Shown in pieces: positions 17,064 to 24,470 of a stretch of DNA of 64,000 nt; the first letter of the stretch is position 1, and the number at the start of each line of letters is the position of its first letter. The DNA is from VRUE01 sp963725085. GTDB taxonomy: Bacteria; Actinomycetota; Thermoleophilia; Solirubrobacterales; 70-9. The notes beneath the pieces are model-generated. The model was given only the letters and a program-made list of their open reading frames with translations, had not been told where the DNA came from and ran no database searches. The stretch covers positions 496,001 to 560,000 of the forward strand of contig CAVRXM010000005.1 of NCBI GenBank assembly GCA_963725085.1, in the 5' to 3' direction. A program made the position numbers and the translations under genes.

Positions 17064-17510
17064 CTACTGGTTCGGGATCGGCGATCCGGCGAGGAGGAAG
17101 AACCAGCCGAGGAAGACGGCGACGGCGAGGAGGACGGAACCCATCATCGTCGCCTCGACGACGGTCGTGGTGCCGATCGGGGCCTCGGTATCGCGCATGC
17201 TCTTGAGCCAGCTCGGACGCATCGGCGAAAGCCGGTTGGTGCCGGTGATCCGCACGTAGAGCTCGTTCATTTTGCCGATCAGCCAGGCGTCGGCGAGGGT
17301 GGTGAAGAGGATCCCGATCGCGACGACGGCGTATGGGCCCTCGGCCGGGAACTGGGTCTCGGAGACCTTCGAGCCGATCCAGATCCAGGCCACCGGGATC
17401 GCCGTCCACAGCCCGAGCGCCGCGACCAGCATCGCGATGAAGACCACGCTGCCCGCGATTCCCTGGGCCGCGCTGACGTGCTGAGGGTGGGTGACCGTTT
17501 CCGAGGACAT
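17064..17510 (-). CDS. Hypothetical membrane protein
   Basis: 148 aa starting M-S-S-E-T-V-T-H-P-Q. Three hydrophobic stretches (residues about 16-45, 56-80 with W-L-I-G-K-M, and 120-143) are separated by a polar loop containing R-L-S-P-M-R-P-S-W-L-K-S-M-R. Family not recognised. Divergent from yebC with only 21 bp between start codons, so the promoters must overlap. Confidence 0.65.
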   Translation of the reverse strand: MSSETVTHPQHVSAAQGIAGSVVFIAMLVAALGLWTAIPVAWIWIGSKVSETQFPAEGPYAVVAIGILFTTLADAWLIGKMNELYVRITGTNRLSPMRPSWLKSMRDTEAPIGTTTVVEATMMGSVLLAVAVFLGWFFLLAGSPIPNQ

Positions 17511-17531
17511 CCCGCTCCATAGAATAGGCGC

Positions 17532-18284
17532 ATGTCCGGGCACTCCAAATGGTCTTCGATCAAACACAAGAAGGCCGCAACAGACGCCAAACGCGGAAAG
17601 ATGTTCACGAAGCTTGCCCGCGCGATCACGGTCGCGGCCCGCGATGGGGGCGGCGACCCCGACGGGAACCCGGCGCTCGCGACCGCGATCCAGAAGGCCC
17701 GCGACGCCTCGATGCCCAAGGACAACATCCAACGGGCGATCGACCGGGGGACGGGAGCGGGCGCCGACGCCAGCGCGATCGAGCACGTCATCTTCGAGGG
17801 ATACGGCCCCGGCGGTGCCGCGATCCTCGTCGAGGCGCTGACCGACAACCGCAACCGCACCAGCGCCGACGTCCGCTTCGCCTTCAGCAAGCACAACGGC
17901 AGCCTCGGCGAGCCGGGATCGGTCGCCTGGATCTTCGAGAAACGCGGGGTGATCGCGGTCGATGGCGGCCGCTATGGCGAGGACGACATGATGCCGGCGA
18001 TCGACGCCGGTGCCGAGGACGTCCGCGACGAGGGAGACCTGCTGCGGGTCCTCTCCGAGCCGGCCGATCTGGCAACCGTGCGCGAGGCGCTCGAGTCGGC
18101 CGGGGTCGAGCTCGAGTCCGCCGAAGTCGCGATGGAGCCGAAGAACACCGTCGAGGTCAAGGGAAACGACGCCAAATCGCTTCTCAGGCTGATCGAGGCG
18201 CTGGAAGAGCACGACGACGTCGACAGCGTCCACGCCAACTTCGACATCCCGGAGAGCGTGCTCGAGCAGCTCGCCGCCGCCTAG
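17532..18284 (+). CDS. YebC/TACO1-family protein
   Basis: 250 aa, full length. The invariant N-terminus M-S-G-H-S-K-W-S-S-I-K-H-K-K is followed by D-A-K-R-G-K-M-F-T-K-L. N-I-Q-R-A-I-D-R-G, Y-G-P-G-G-A-A and N-R-N-R-T-S-A-D-V-R are also family hallmarks. YebC proteins were annotated as transcriptional regulators; more recent work links the family to relieving ribosome stalling at proline stretches. Upstream of ruvC as in many bacteria. Confidence 0.95.
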   Translation: MSGHSKWSSIKHKKAATDAKRGKMFTKLARAITVAARDGGGDPDGNPALATAIQKARDASMPKDNIQRAIDRGTGAGADASAIEHVIFEGYGPGGAAILVEALTDNRNRTSADVRFAFSKHNGSLGEPGSVAWIFEKRGVIAVDGGRYGEDDMMPAIDAGAEDVRDEGDLLRVLSEPADLATVREALESAGVELESAEVAMEPKNTVEVKGNDAKSLLRLIEALEEHDDVDSVHANFDIPESVLEQLAAA

Positions 18285-18320
18285 CCACCGCCCAGCCGCC
18301 CAGCCGCCCCCTAATAACCG

Positions 18321-18412
18321 ATTAGCGAGCGTCGCAATCTGATTTTCCGCGAGCGGCGCTGATGGGAAGCCCAGCCGCCGGCCGCGGACGCGAAACGGAG
18401 CAGGCGGCGGAT
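18321..18412 (+). other. Structured intergenic element, copy B (upstream of ruvC)
   Basis: Ungapped counterpart of 14211-14302. The core 18321-18363 differs from copy A at about 5-6 of 43 positions, all transitions, and keeps the ATTAGCG/CGCTGAT stem. The second stem (18375-18382 with 18403-18410) differs from A at two pairs by changes on both sides (G-C to C-G, and A-T to G-C), with one pair becoming a mismatch; the loop CGGACGCGAAACGGAG is nearly identical. A possible competing arm CCGCCGCCT at 18274-18282 lies at the yebC stop, echoing the layout of copy A. ruvC starts 39 nt after the element. Confidence 0.6.
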
Positions 18413-18451
18413 CCATAAAGGCATCCGAGGCTTTTCCCAGAATCAGGTCCC

Positions 18452-18967
18452 ATGCAAGTCGTGATCGGGGTCGACCCCGGCGCCGCCAATCTCGGATTCG
18501 GCTTCGTCCGCGTCGAGGGCAATCGGATGAGCGCGCTCGACGCGGGTGTCGTCGAGACCTCGGCCGAACAGCCGATCGAGCGTCGCCTCGAGCACATCCA
18601 CGCTGAGCTCGCGAAGCTGATCGAGTGGCACGAGCCGACCGCGTTCGCGATCGAGGACCTCTACTTCGGCAAGAACGTGAGATCTGCGATGGCGGTCGGG
18701 CAGGCGAGCGGGGTCGCGATGCTCGCCGCGGCCCAGCGCGGCATCGCGTGCTCCGCCTACACGCCGCAGGCGATCAAGATGGCGGTCTGCGGCAGCGGGT
18801 CGGCGGGCAAGGCACAGGTGCAGCGAATGGTCGGCACGCTGCTCGGGCTGCCCGAGCCGCCGGCCTCGGACCATGCCTCCGACGCGCTCGCGGTCGCGAT
18901 CTGCCACGGCGCCGGCGCCGGGCGCCGCGCCGCGGTCGAGGCGGCCACCGCGCGGGTGAGCGGATGA
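18452..18967 (+). CDS. ruvC: Holliday junction endodeoxyribonuclease RuvC
   Basis: 171 aa, RNase H fold. Catalytic acidic residues: Asp8 (V-I-G-V-D-P-G), Glu68 (F-A-I-E-D-L-Y-F) and the C-terminal D-H-A-S-D-A-L-A-V-A cluster (Asp140/Asp144). Q-A-I-K-M-A-V-C-G-S-G-S-A-G-K and Q-V-Q-R-M-V are the DNA-contact region. It resolves junctions in the RuvABC complex. Overlaps ruvA by 4 bp (ATGA). The structured element copy B lies just upstream. Confidence 0.97.
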   Translation: MQVVIGVDPGAANLGFGFVRVEGNRMSALDAGVVETSAEQPIERRLEHIHAELAKLIEWHEPTAFAIEDLYFGKNVRSAMAVGQASGVAMLAAAQRGIACSAYTPQAIKMAVCGSGSAGKAQVQRMVGTLLGLPEPPASDHASDALAVAICHGAGAGRRAAVEAATARVSG

Positions 18968-19554
18968 TCGCCGCGGTCCGTGGAGAGGTCCTGGTACGGC
19001 GGCCCGATCACGTCGTGATCGAGGCCGGCGGCGTCGGCTACCTGCTCACGGTCTCCGCCGAGACGCTGAAGGCAGTGCCCGCGACCGGCCGCGAAGCCTT
19101 CCTCCACACCCAGCTGATCCCGCGCGACGACGCCCTCGCTCTCTACGGTTTCGCCTCCGAGGAGGAGCGGGAGCTGTTCGGGCAGCTGATCTCGGTCAGC
19201 GGGGTCGGGCCGAAAGTCGCGATCGCGGCGCTGTCCGGGGGTCCGGCACGAGAGCTGCTGCGGGCGATCGCGGCCGGCGACGCGAAGCGCTTCCAGGCGG
19301 TCCCCGGGATCGGCAAGCGTACGGCGGAACGGATCATCGTCGAGCTCCGCGAGAAGGTCGCCGGCGAGCTCGAGGAGGAGATTGCCGTGGGCGGCGAGGC
19401 CGCCGACGATCGCTCGCTCGCCCGCGACGGCCTCGTCAACCTCGGCTACGCGCCGCTCGAAGCCGAGCAGCTGCTCGACGGGATCGAGAGCGGCGACGCC
19501 GAGGAACTGATTGCGACCGCGCTGCGCAAGGCCGGCGCGGGGAGGGCGGCATGA
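18964..19554 (+). CDS. ruvA: Holliday junction branch migration protein RuvA
   Basis: 196 aa with the three RuvA domains: the N-terminal OB fold (M-I-A-A-V-R-G-E-V-L, G-V-G-Y-L-L-T-V), tandem helix-hairpin-helix motifs (I-S-V-S-G-V-G-P-K-V-A and V-P-G-I-G-K-R-T-A-E-R) and the C-terminal RuvB-binding domain (L-V-N-L-G-Y-A-P-L-E-A-E). It targets RuvB to the junction. The ATG at 18964 overlaps the ruvC stop. Confidence 0.97.
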   Translation: MIAAVRGEVLVRRPDHVVIEAGGVGYLLTVSAETLKAVPATGREAFLHTQLIPRDDALALYGFASEEERELFGQLISVSGVGPKVAIAALSGGPARELLRAIAAGDAKRFQAVPGIGKRTAERIIVELREKVAGELEEEIAVGGEAADDRSLARDGLVNLGYAPLEAEQLLDGIESGDAEELIATALRKAGAGRAA

Positions 19555-19599
19555 CCGAGCGCAAGCGCTCAAAGCCCCCTGGCCTTGGTCGCTCACCCG

Positions 19600-19620
19600 G
19601 CATCCCCGGACGCGGGAGCG
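19600..19620 (-). repeat. 21-nt repeat shared with the pdxS upstream region
   Basis: These 21 nt are the exact reverse complement of 14168-14188, and with one mismatch the match extends to about 27 nt. They sit in the ruvA-ruvB gap, 10 nt before the ruvB ATG. The core CGGACGCGGGAGCGG also resembles the loop of the two structured elements. Too long for chance in a few kb, but the copy number elsewhere is unknown. Confidence 0.55.
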
Positions 19621-19630
19621 GGGGGCATCC

Positions 19631-20692
19631 ATGTCTGATTCTCTGGCCTCCCGCGGAAGCGGAGGAGATGCCGGCGATGAAATCAGGATTCACGACGCCC
19701 GGGCCGATGTCCCCGACGAGGAGCTCGACCGCTCGCTGCGCCCCCCGACCCTTTCCGATTTCGTCAACCAGGCGCAGGTCACCGGCCAGCTCGCGATCTT
19801 CATCGAGGCCGCGAGCCGCCGCAGCGAGCCCCTCGACCACGTCCTCCTCGCCGGCCCGCCGGGCCTCGGCAAGACGTCGCTGGCCCACATCGTCGCCGCT
19901 GAGATGGGGGTGCCGCTGGTGCAGACGGCAGGGCCGGCGCTGGAGCGAAAGGGCGACGTCGCCTCGTTCCTGACCGCGCTCGAGCCCGGCAGCGTCTTCT
20001 TCATCGACGAGATTCACAGGCTCGGCCGGGCGGTCGAGGAGACGCTCTACCCGGCGATGGAGGACCACGAGCTCCCGGTCGTCCTCGGCCAGGGCGCCGG
20101 AGCCCGCACGGTGACCCTGCCGTTGCCGCCTTTCACCCTGATCGGGGCCACCACACGGTCGGGCCTACTGACCACCCCGCTGCGTGACCGCTTCGGCGTC
20201 TGCCACCGGCTCGAGCACTACAACGCCGCCCACCTCGCCGAGATCGTCGAGCGCTCGGCGCGGATCCTCGACGTCACGATCGACGCCGAGGGCGCGGCGA
20301 CGATCGCGGCCCGCTCGCGCGGAACGCCGCGGGTCGCAAACCGGCTCCTGAAGCGGGTTCGGGACTTCGCCCAGGTGAAGGGGCAGGGGACGATCGACAC
20401 CGGGGTCGCCGTCGCAGCGCTCGAGATGCTCGAGGTCGACGCCGGCGGCCTCGATCGCGCCGACCGCAGCCTGCTCACGACCGTCGCCGAGAAGTTCGCC
20501 GGTGGCCCGGTCGGGCTGTCGACGCTCGCGGTGGCGATCGGCGAGGAGCAGGACACGATCGAGGACGTGCTCGAGCCCTACCTGCTCCAACAGGGCCTTC
20601 TGAAGCGGACACCCCGCGGCCGCGTCCTCACCGAGCGGGCCTACGAGCACCTCGGGCTGCCTGCTCCCGAAGGAGCGAAAAGCCTGTTCTGA
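19631..20692 (+). CDS. ruvB: Holliday junction branch migration ATPase RuvB
   Basis: 353 aa hexameric AAA+ motor. Walker A is L-A-G-P-P-G-L-G-K-T-S, Walker B V-F-F-I-D-E-I-H-R-L, sensor 1 G-A-T-T-R-S-G-L-L, and the arginine-finger region T-T-P-L-R-D-R-F-G; a winged-helix C-terminus ends with T-P-R-G-R-V-L-T-E-R-A-Y. The ATG at 19631 (M-S-D-S-L-A-S-R-G) is chosen; the frame is open upstream but without RuvB-like sequence. 76 bp after ruvA. Confidence 0.97.
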   Translation: MSDSLASRGSGGDAGDEIRIHDARADVPDEELDRSLRPPTLSDFVNQAQVTGQLAIFIEAASRRSEPLDHVLLAGPPGLGKTSLAHIVAAEMGVPLVQTAGPALERKGDVASFLTALEPGSVFFIDEIHRLGRAVEETLYPAMEDHELPVVLGQGAGARTVTLPLPPFTLIGATTRSGLLTTPLRDRFGVCHRLEHYNAAHLAEIVERSARILDVTIDAEGAATIAARSRGTPRVANRLLKRVRDFAQVKGQGTIDTGVAVAALEMLEVDAGGLDRADRSLLTTVAEKFAGGPVGLSTLAVAIGEEQDTIEDVLEPYLLQQGLLKRTPRGRVLTERAYEHLGLPAPEGAKSLF

Positions 20693-20707
20693 GTAGCCTG
20701 TGGGGGG

Positions 20708-21196
20708 ATGCCGTTCTTCATCTGCCCCAACTGCGGGAACAGGGAGTTGAGCGCCGACCGGACGGCCGGTTTCAGCACCCGTCCGAAGGGCTGCTCGAAA
20801 TGCGGGTTCGGGTTCGTGTTCGAGCTGCTCGATGATTACTACCCGGCGCCAAACGCGGCCTTCTTCGTCTGTGACCGGGAGGCGCGGGTGATCGATGCCG
20901 GCCGCGGCAGCTTCGAGCTGACCGGGCTGACCGACGAAGACGTGATCGGACGCCCGGTCAAGGAAGTGCTCGGTTTGCAGTGGCTGCAGCCGGGCGATGG
21001 CGGCAAGACCGCCGACATCGACGGGGACGGCGTCGCCGACCCGATCGAGACCTCGCTCGAGTGGGGGGTCCGCTCGCTCGGCAAGAAAGTGGCCGTCAAG
21101 GCCGAGGGCGACATCCCAGCCGAAGCCGTCGCCGACGTCTTCCCCGCCTACGATGACGACGGCGGGCTGCTGCTCGTCCTCACCCCCGACAGCTGA
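20708..21196 (+). CDS. Zinc-ribbon plus PAS-like small protein
   Basis: 162 aa. Residues 1-36 form a zinc ribbon (I-C-P-N-C-G-N-R and C-S-K-C-G-F-G-F). Residues about 45-95 look like a compact PAS sensor domain (A-A-F-F-V-C-D-R-E-A-R-V-I-D-A-G, then L-T-G-L-T-D-E-D-V-I-G-R-P-V). A D-I-D-G-D-G-V-A-D-P stretch resembles a calcium loop. Not a family I can name. Located between ruvB (15 bp) and secDF (5 bp), so part of the same transcript. Confidence 0.7.
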   Translation: MPFFICPNCGNRELSADRTAGFSTRPKGCSKCGFGFVFELLDDYYPAPNAAFFVCDREARVIDAGRGSFELTGLTDEDVIGRPVKEVLGLQWLQPGDGGKTADIDGDGVADPIETSLEWGVRSLGKKVAVKAEGDIPAEAVADVFPAYDDDGGLLLVLTPDS

Positions 21197-21201
21197 GCCA
21201 G

Positions 21202-24168
21202 ATGTCAAGGCGCCGCAGCAACCTCTTCATCCTCCTCTTCGTCATGCTTCTGGTCGGCGTCTCGGGGCTCGTGATCGCGACCAAGGAAACGAAGCTCGGC
21301 CTCGACCTCAAGGGCGGGGTCGAATTGATCTACCAGGGGACGCCCACCGGCGAAACGACCGAAGTGAGCGGCGGCGACATCGACCGCTCGATCGAAATCA
21401 TCCGCGAGCGGATCGACCGCCTCGGCGTCTCCGAGCCCGAGGTCGCCCGGCTCGGAAGTGACGGGATCTCGGTCAGCCTCCCCGACGTCACCAACGCCCA
21501 GCGCGCGATCGAAACCGTCGGCAGCACCGCCCAGCTCTACTTCTACGACTGGGAACCGAACCTGCTCGGCCGCGAGAAGGTGATCGGCGGCAACCCCGGC
21601 CAGAAACCGCCCGACTCGGCGATCAACGAAGCGAACAAGGAATGGGAAGCGGCCGGACGCACCGTCACCAAGCAGGAAAACGAACAGCTGATCTTCGCCG
21701 GCGCCTATCCGAGTGCCTGGGGCGCGGTGAAACTCGCCGAAGAACAGGAACCCGAACCGGAATGCGAAAAATGCTCGAGCAACCGGAAACGCTACTACCT
21801 GTTCTCGCATGACGAAAAGCACAAGCTGATCGCCGGGCCCGAGTTCACCAAAGCCGACCTCTTCATCACCGCGACCGGCAAGAAGCGGGTCGAGAACAAG
21901 AAGTGCCAGGAACAGGAACCAGGCGAAAAGGCGAAGAAGGGCTGCCCGATAATCGCCACCGTGCCGCCGGGCACGACCGTCGTTTCCGAACTTCCCTCCG
22001 ACGAATCCGGCGCGGTGATCACCGAAGCCGAACCCGGCTGGTTCGCCCTGAACGACGAACCGGCGCTCTCCGGCAAGGAAATCACCAACCCGAAGCAGGA
22101 ACGCGGCCAGAACGGGGAACCGAACGTCGTCTTCAACTTCACCGACAGCGGTCGCGAAGCGTTCCAGGAAGTGACCCGCCGGATCGCGCTGCGCGGCCAG
22201 GCGCGCGCGATCGGCCCGGTCACGGCCGAAACGGCCCAGGCGCTGTCCGGCCGCTTCGCCGTCGTCCTCGACAGCGAAGTCAAGACCCGTCCCTTCATCA
22301 ACTTCGCCGAAAACCCCGACGGGATCGACGGCAGGACGGGAGCCCAGATCTCGGGTGGCTTCACGAGCATCCAGGACGCTCAGGAACTCGCGACCTTCCT
22401 CCAGATCGGCGCCCTGCCGATCAACCTGAAGCTGATCAGCCAGAGCGAGGTCTCGGCGACCCTCGGCGAACAGGCCCTGCACCAGGGCCTGAAGGCGGGC
22501 CTGATCGGCCTCCTCCTGGTGATCCTCTTCCTGATCATCTACTACCGCTTCCTCGGCGTCGTCGCCACCCTCGGCCTCGGGATCTACGCGGTCTTCTTCT
22601 TCGCCCTGATCAAACTGATCCCGATCACCCTGACGCTGCCGGGGATCGCGGGGCTGATCCTGACGATCGGGGTCGCGGCCGACGCGAACATCGTCATCTT
22701 CGAGCGAATAAAGGAGGAGGTGCGCGCCGGGCGCAGCATCAGCGCCGCGATCGGCGTCGGCTACCGCAAAGGGATCGCGACGATCGTCGACGCGAACGTC
22801 ATCACCCTGCTGACCGCGTTCATCCTCTTCGTCCTCGCGACCGCCGGCGTCAAAGGCTTCGCCTTCACGCTCGGCGTCGGCACGATCGTCTCGCTGTTCA
22901 CCGCGGTCGTCTTCACCCAGGCCTTCCTCGGCGTCTTCGGCCGAGGCCGCCTCCTGAACAGCAGCCGGATGATCTCCGCCGGCAGCCAGCGGGTGCGGTG
23001 GCATTTCGACTTCATGGGCGCCAGCAAATGGTTCTTCTCGCTCTCGGGGACGATCCTTGTCATCGGCGCCCTCTCGCTGGCCATCAACCAGCTCAACCTC
23101 GGGATCGACTTCGAATCGGGAACGCGGCTGAACTTCGCCCCGCAGCAATCCGCCTCGGTCGAAGAAGTGCGCGAAGTCCTCGAGGAACACAACCTCGGGG
23201 ACGCCGAGGTCCAGGAAACCGAAGACGAACAATTCGGCACCGGGTTCCAGGTCCAGGCGAGCGAGCTGGAACCGACGGGCGTCGGGGCGGTGCGGAGTGA
23301 CATGAACCAGGCGTTCGGGATCAAGGCCGGGAGCTTCCAGAGCACCAGCGTCGGCCCGACCTTCGGCGAACAGGTGGCGCGGAGCGCCCTGCTCGCGATC
23401 ATCTTCTCGCTGCTGCTGATCACCGGCTACGTCGCATTCAGGTTCGACCCGAAGTTCGCGGTGCCGGTCCTGATCGCCGTCTTCCACGACATCCTGATCA
23501 CGGCCGGCGTCTACTCGCTGACCAGCAAAGAGGTGACCAGCGGGACGGTCGCCGCGTTCCTGACCATCCTCGGCTACTCGCTCTACGACACCGTGATCGT
23601 CTTCGACAGGATCCGCGAGAACGTGCCGCGGATGCCGCGGGCGGCGTTCTCGCAGATCGTCAACCGCTCGATGAGCGAGGTCTTGACCCGGTCGCTGATC
23701 ACCGGACTCTCCTCGGTCTTCCTGGTCGGCGTGCTGCTCGTCTTCGGCGGCGCCACCCTGCAGGACTTCGCCTTCGCGATGATGGTCGGGATCTTCTCCG
23801 GGACGTACTCCTCGATCTTCATCGCGTCTCCGGTGCTGACCGCCTGGAAAGAACGCGAGCCGAGCTTCAGCCGGCGGCGAGAACGCCTCGAAGGCCCCGA
23901 CGGGAGGGTGCCGGCCTTCGCCGACGAGGTCGAGCTGGCCAAGCTCGAGCCCGAGGGCGAGGAGGAGGCCGAAGCGGAGGCGGTCGCCGAGCCCGAGCCG
24001 CGCGAGGCCGCACTCGCCACGGCAGAGGCAACAGGGTCAGACGGCGGTGACCCGGCGACGAACGGCGAGCCGCCGGCGGTCGACCCGGCCGCGGCCGAGC
24101 GGGCCGAACGGAACGCCCGGCGCCGGGAACGACGCCGGCAGCGGCGCAAACACGGGAGGAACCGCTAG
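21202..24168 (+). CDS. secDF: Protein-export membrane protein SecDF (fused SecD-SecF)
   Basis: 988 aa RND-type protein that uses the proton gradient to pull preproteins through SecYEG. SecD half: TM1 at about 9-27, L-D-L-K-G-G-V-E-L motif, large external P1 region to about 420, then five helices (G-V-A-A-D-A-N-I-V-I-F-E-R-I-K-E-E). SecF half from about 595: W-H-F-D-F-M-G, N-L-G-I-D-F-E-S-G-T, then helices with Y-D-T-V-I-V-F-D-R-I-R-E-N. The P1 region carries an unusual about 170-residue hydrophilic part with cysteines (C-E-K-C, N-K-K-C, K-G-C) and mostly GAA glutamate codons. The C-terminal tail is acidic, then strongly basic. Confidence 0.96.
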   Translation: MSRRRSNLFILLFVMLLVGVSGLVIATKETKLGLDLKGGVELIYQGTPTGETTEVSGGDIDRSIEIIRERIDRLGVSEPEVARLGSDGISVSLPDVTNAQRAIETVGSTAQLYFYDWEPNLLGREKVIGGNPGQKPPDSAINEANKEWEAAGRTVTKQENEQLIFAGAYPSAWGAVKLAEEQEPEPECEKCSSNRKRYYLFSHDEKHKLIAGPEFTKADLFITATGKKRVENKKCQEQEPGEKAKKGCPIIATVPPGTTVVSELPSDESGAVITEAEPGWFALNDEPALSGKEITNPKQERGQNGEPNVVFNFTDSGREAFQEVTRRIALRGQARAIGPVTAETAQALSGRFAVVLDSEVKTRPFINFAENPDGIDGRTGAQISGGFTSIQDAQELATFLQIGALPINLKLISQSEVSATLGEQALHQGLKAGLIGLLLVILFLIIYYRFLGVVATLGLGIYAVFFFALIKLIPITLTLPGIAGLILTIGVAADANIVIFERIKEEVRAGRSISAAIGVGYRKGIATIVDANVITLLTAFILFVLATAGVKGFAFTLGVGTIVSLFTAVVFTQAFLGVFGRGRLLNSSRMISAGSQRVRWHFDFMGASKWFFSLSGTILVIGALSLAINQLNLGIDFESGTRLNFAPQQSASVEEVREVLEEHNLGDAEVQETEDEQFGTGFQVQASELEPTGVGAVRSDMNQAFGIKAGSFQSTSVGPTFGEQVARSALLAIIFSLLLITGYVAFRFDPKFAVPVLIAVFHDILITAGVYSLTSKEVTSGTVAAFLTILGYSLYDTVIVFDRIRENVPRMPRAAFSQIVNRSMSEVLTRSLITGLSSVFLVGVLLVFGGATLQDFAFAMMVGIFSGTYSSIFIASPVLTAWKEREPSFSRRRERLEGPDGRVPAFADEVELAKLEPEGEEEAEAEAVAEPEPREAALATAEATGSDGGDPATNGEPPAVDPAAAERAERNARRRERRRQRRKHGRNR

Positions 24169-24435
24169 ATGGCACTGCTGGTCTGGTTCACGATGGGGAT
24201 CGCGCTCTGGCACTTCACGATCTTCCTGCCCGATCGCTTCTGGCAGGGAATCATCGGCGCCCTCCTCGGCTCGACGATCGGTGCGGTGATCTTCGGCGCG
24301 ATCGTCCAGGCGGCCAGCGGCAAGAGCCTCGGCGACACCGATCTGGCCACCGCGCTGCTCGCAATCCCAGGCGTCGCGATCGGCCTCGCCGTCGTCTGGG
24401 TCATCGGCGTCCGCACAGAGCGGGCGGAGATCTAG
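24169..24435 (+). CDS. Small conserved membrane protein
   Basis: 88 aa with three hydrophobic helices (residues 2-20, 24-48 and 62-80), including a Gly-rich second helix G-A-L-L-G-S-T-I-G-A-V-I-F-G-A-I. The ATG directly abuts the secDF stop. The pattern resembles the GlsB/YeaQ/YmgE-type small membrane proteins, but that is uncertain. Probably co-expressed with secDF. Confidence 0.65.
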   Translation: MALLVWFTMGIALWHFTIFLPDRFWQGIIGALLGSTIGAVIFGAIVQAASGKSLGDTDLATALLAIPGVAIGLAVVWVIGVRTERAEI

Positions 24436-24470
24436 GCTTTTCCGTCCCGACGGGCTCCTAGCTTGAAGGC

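Noticed and set aside
19640..19680. GAAGCGGAGGAG near the ruvB start as a third full copy of the structured element
   Set aside because: This stretch lies inside the ruvB coding region (S-R-G-S-G-G-D), and the core stem ATTAGCG/CGCTGAT is missing; only the separate 21-nt intergenic match was kept.
21205..23487. Very long open frame (760 codons) antisense to secDF
   Set aside because: In high-GC DNA the complement of a coding frame is often stop-free. Its composition (mostly D, E, R, G, A, no domain) is that of a mirror of real codons; secDF itself is clearly functional.
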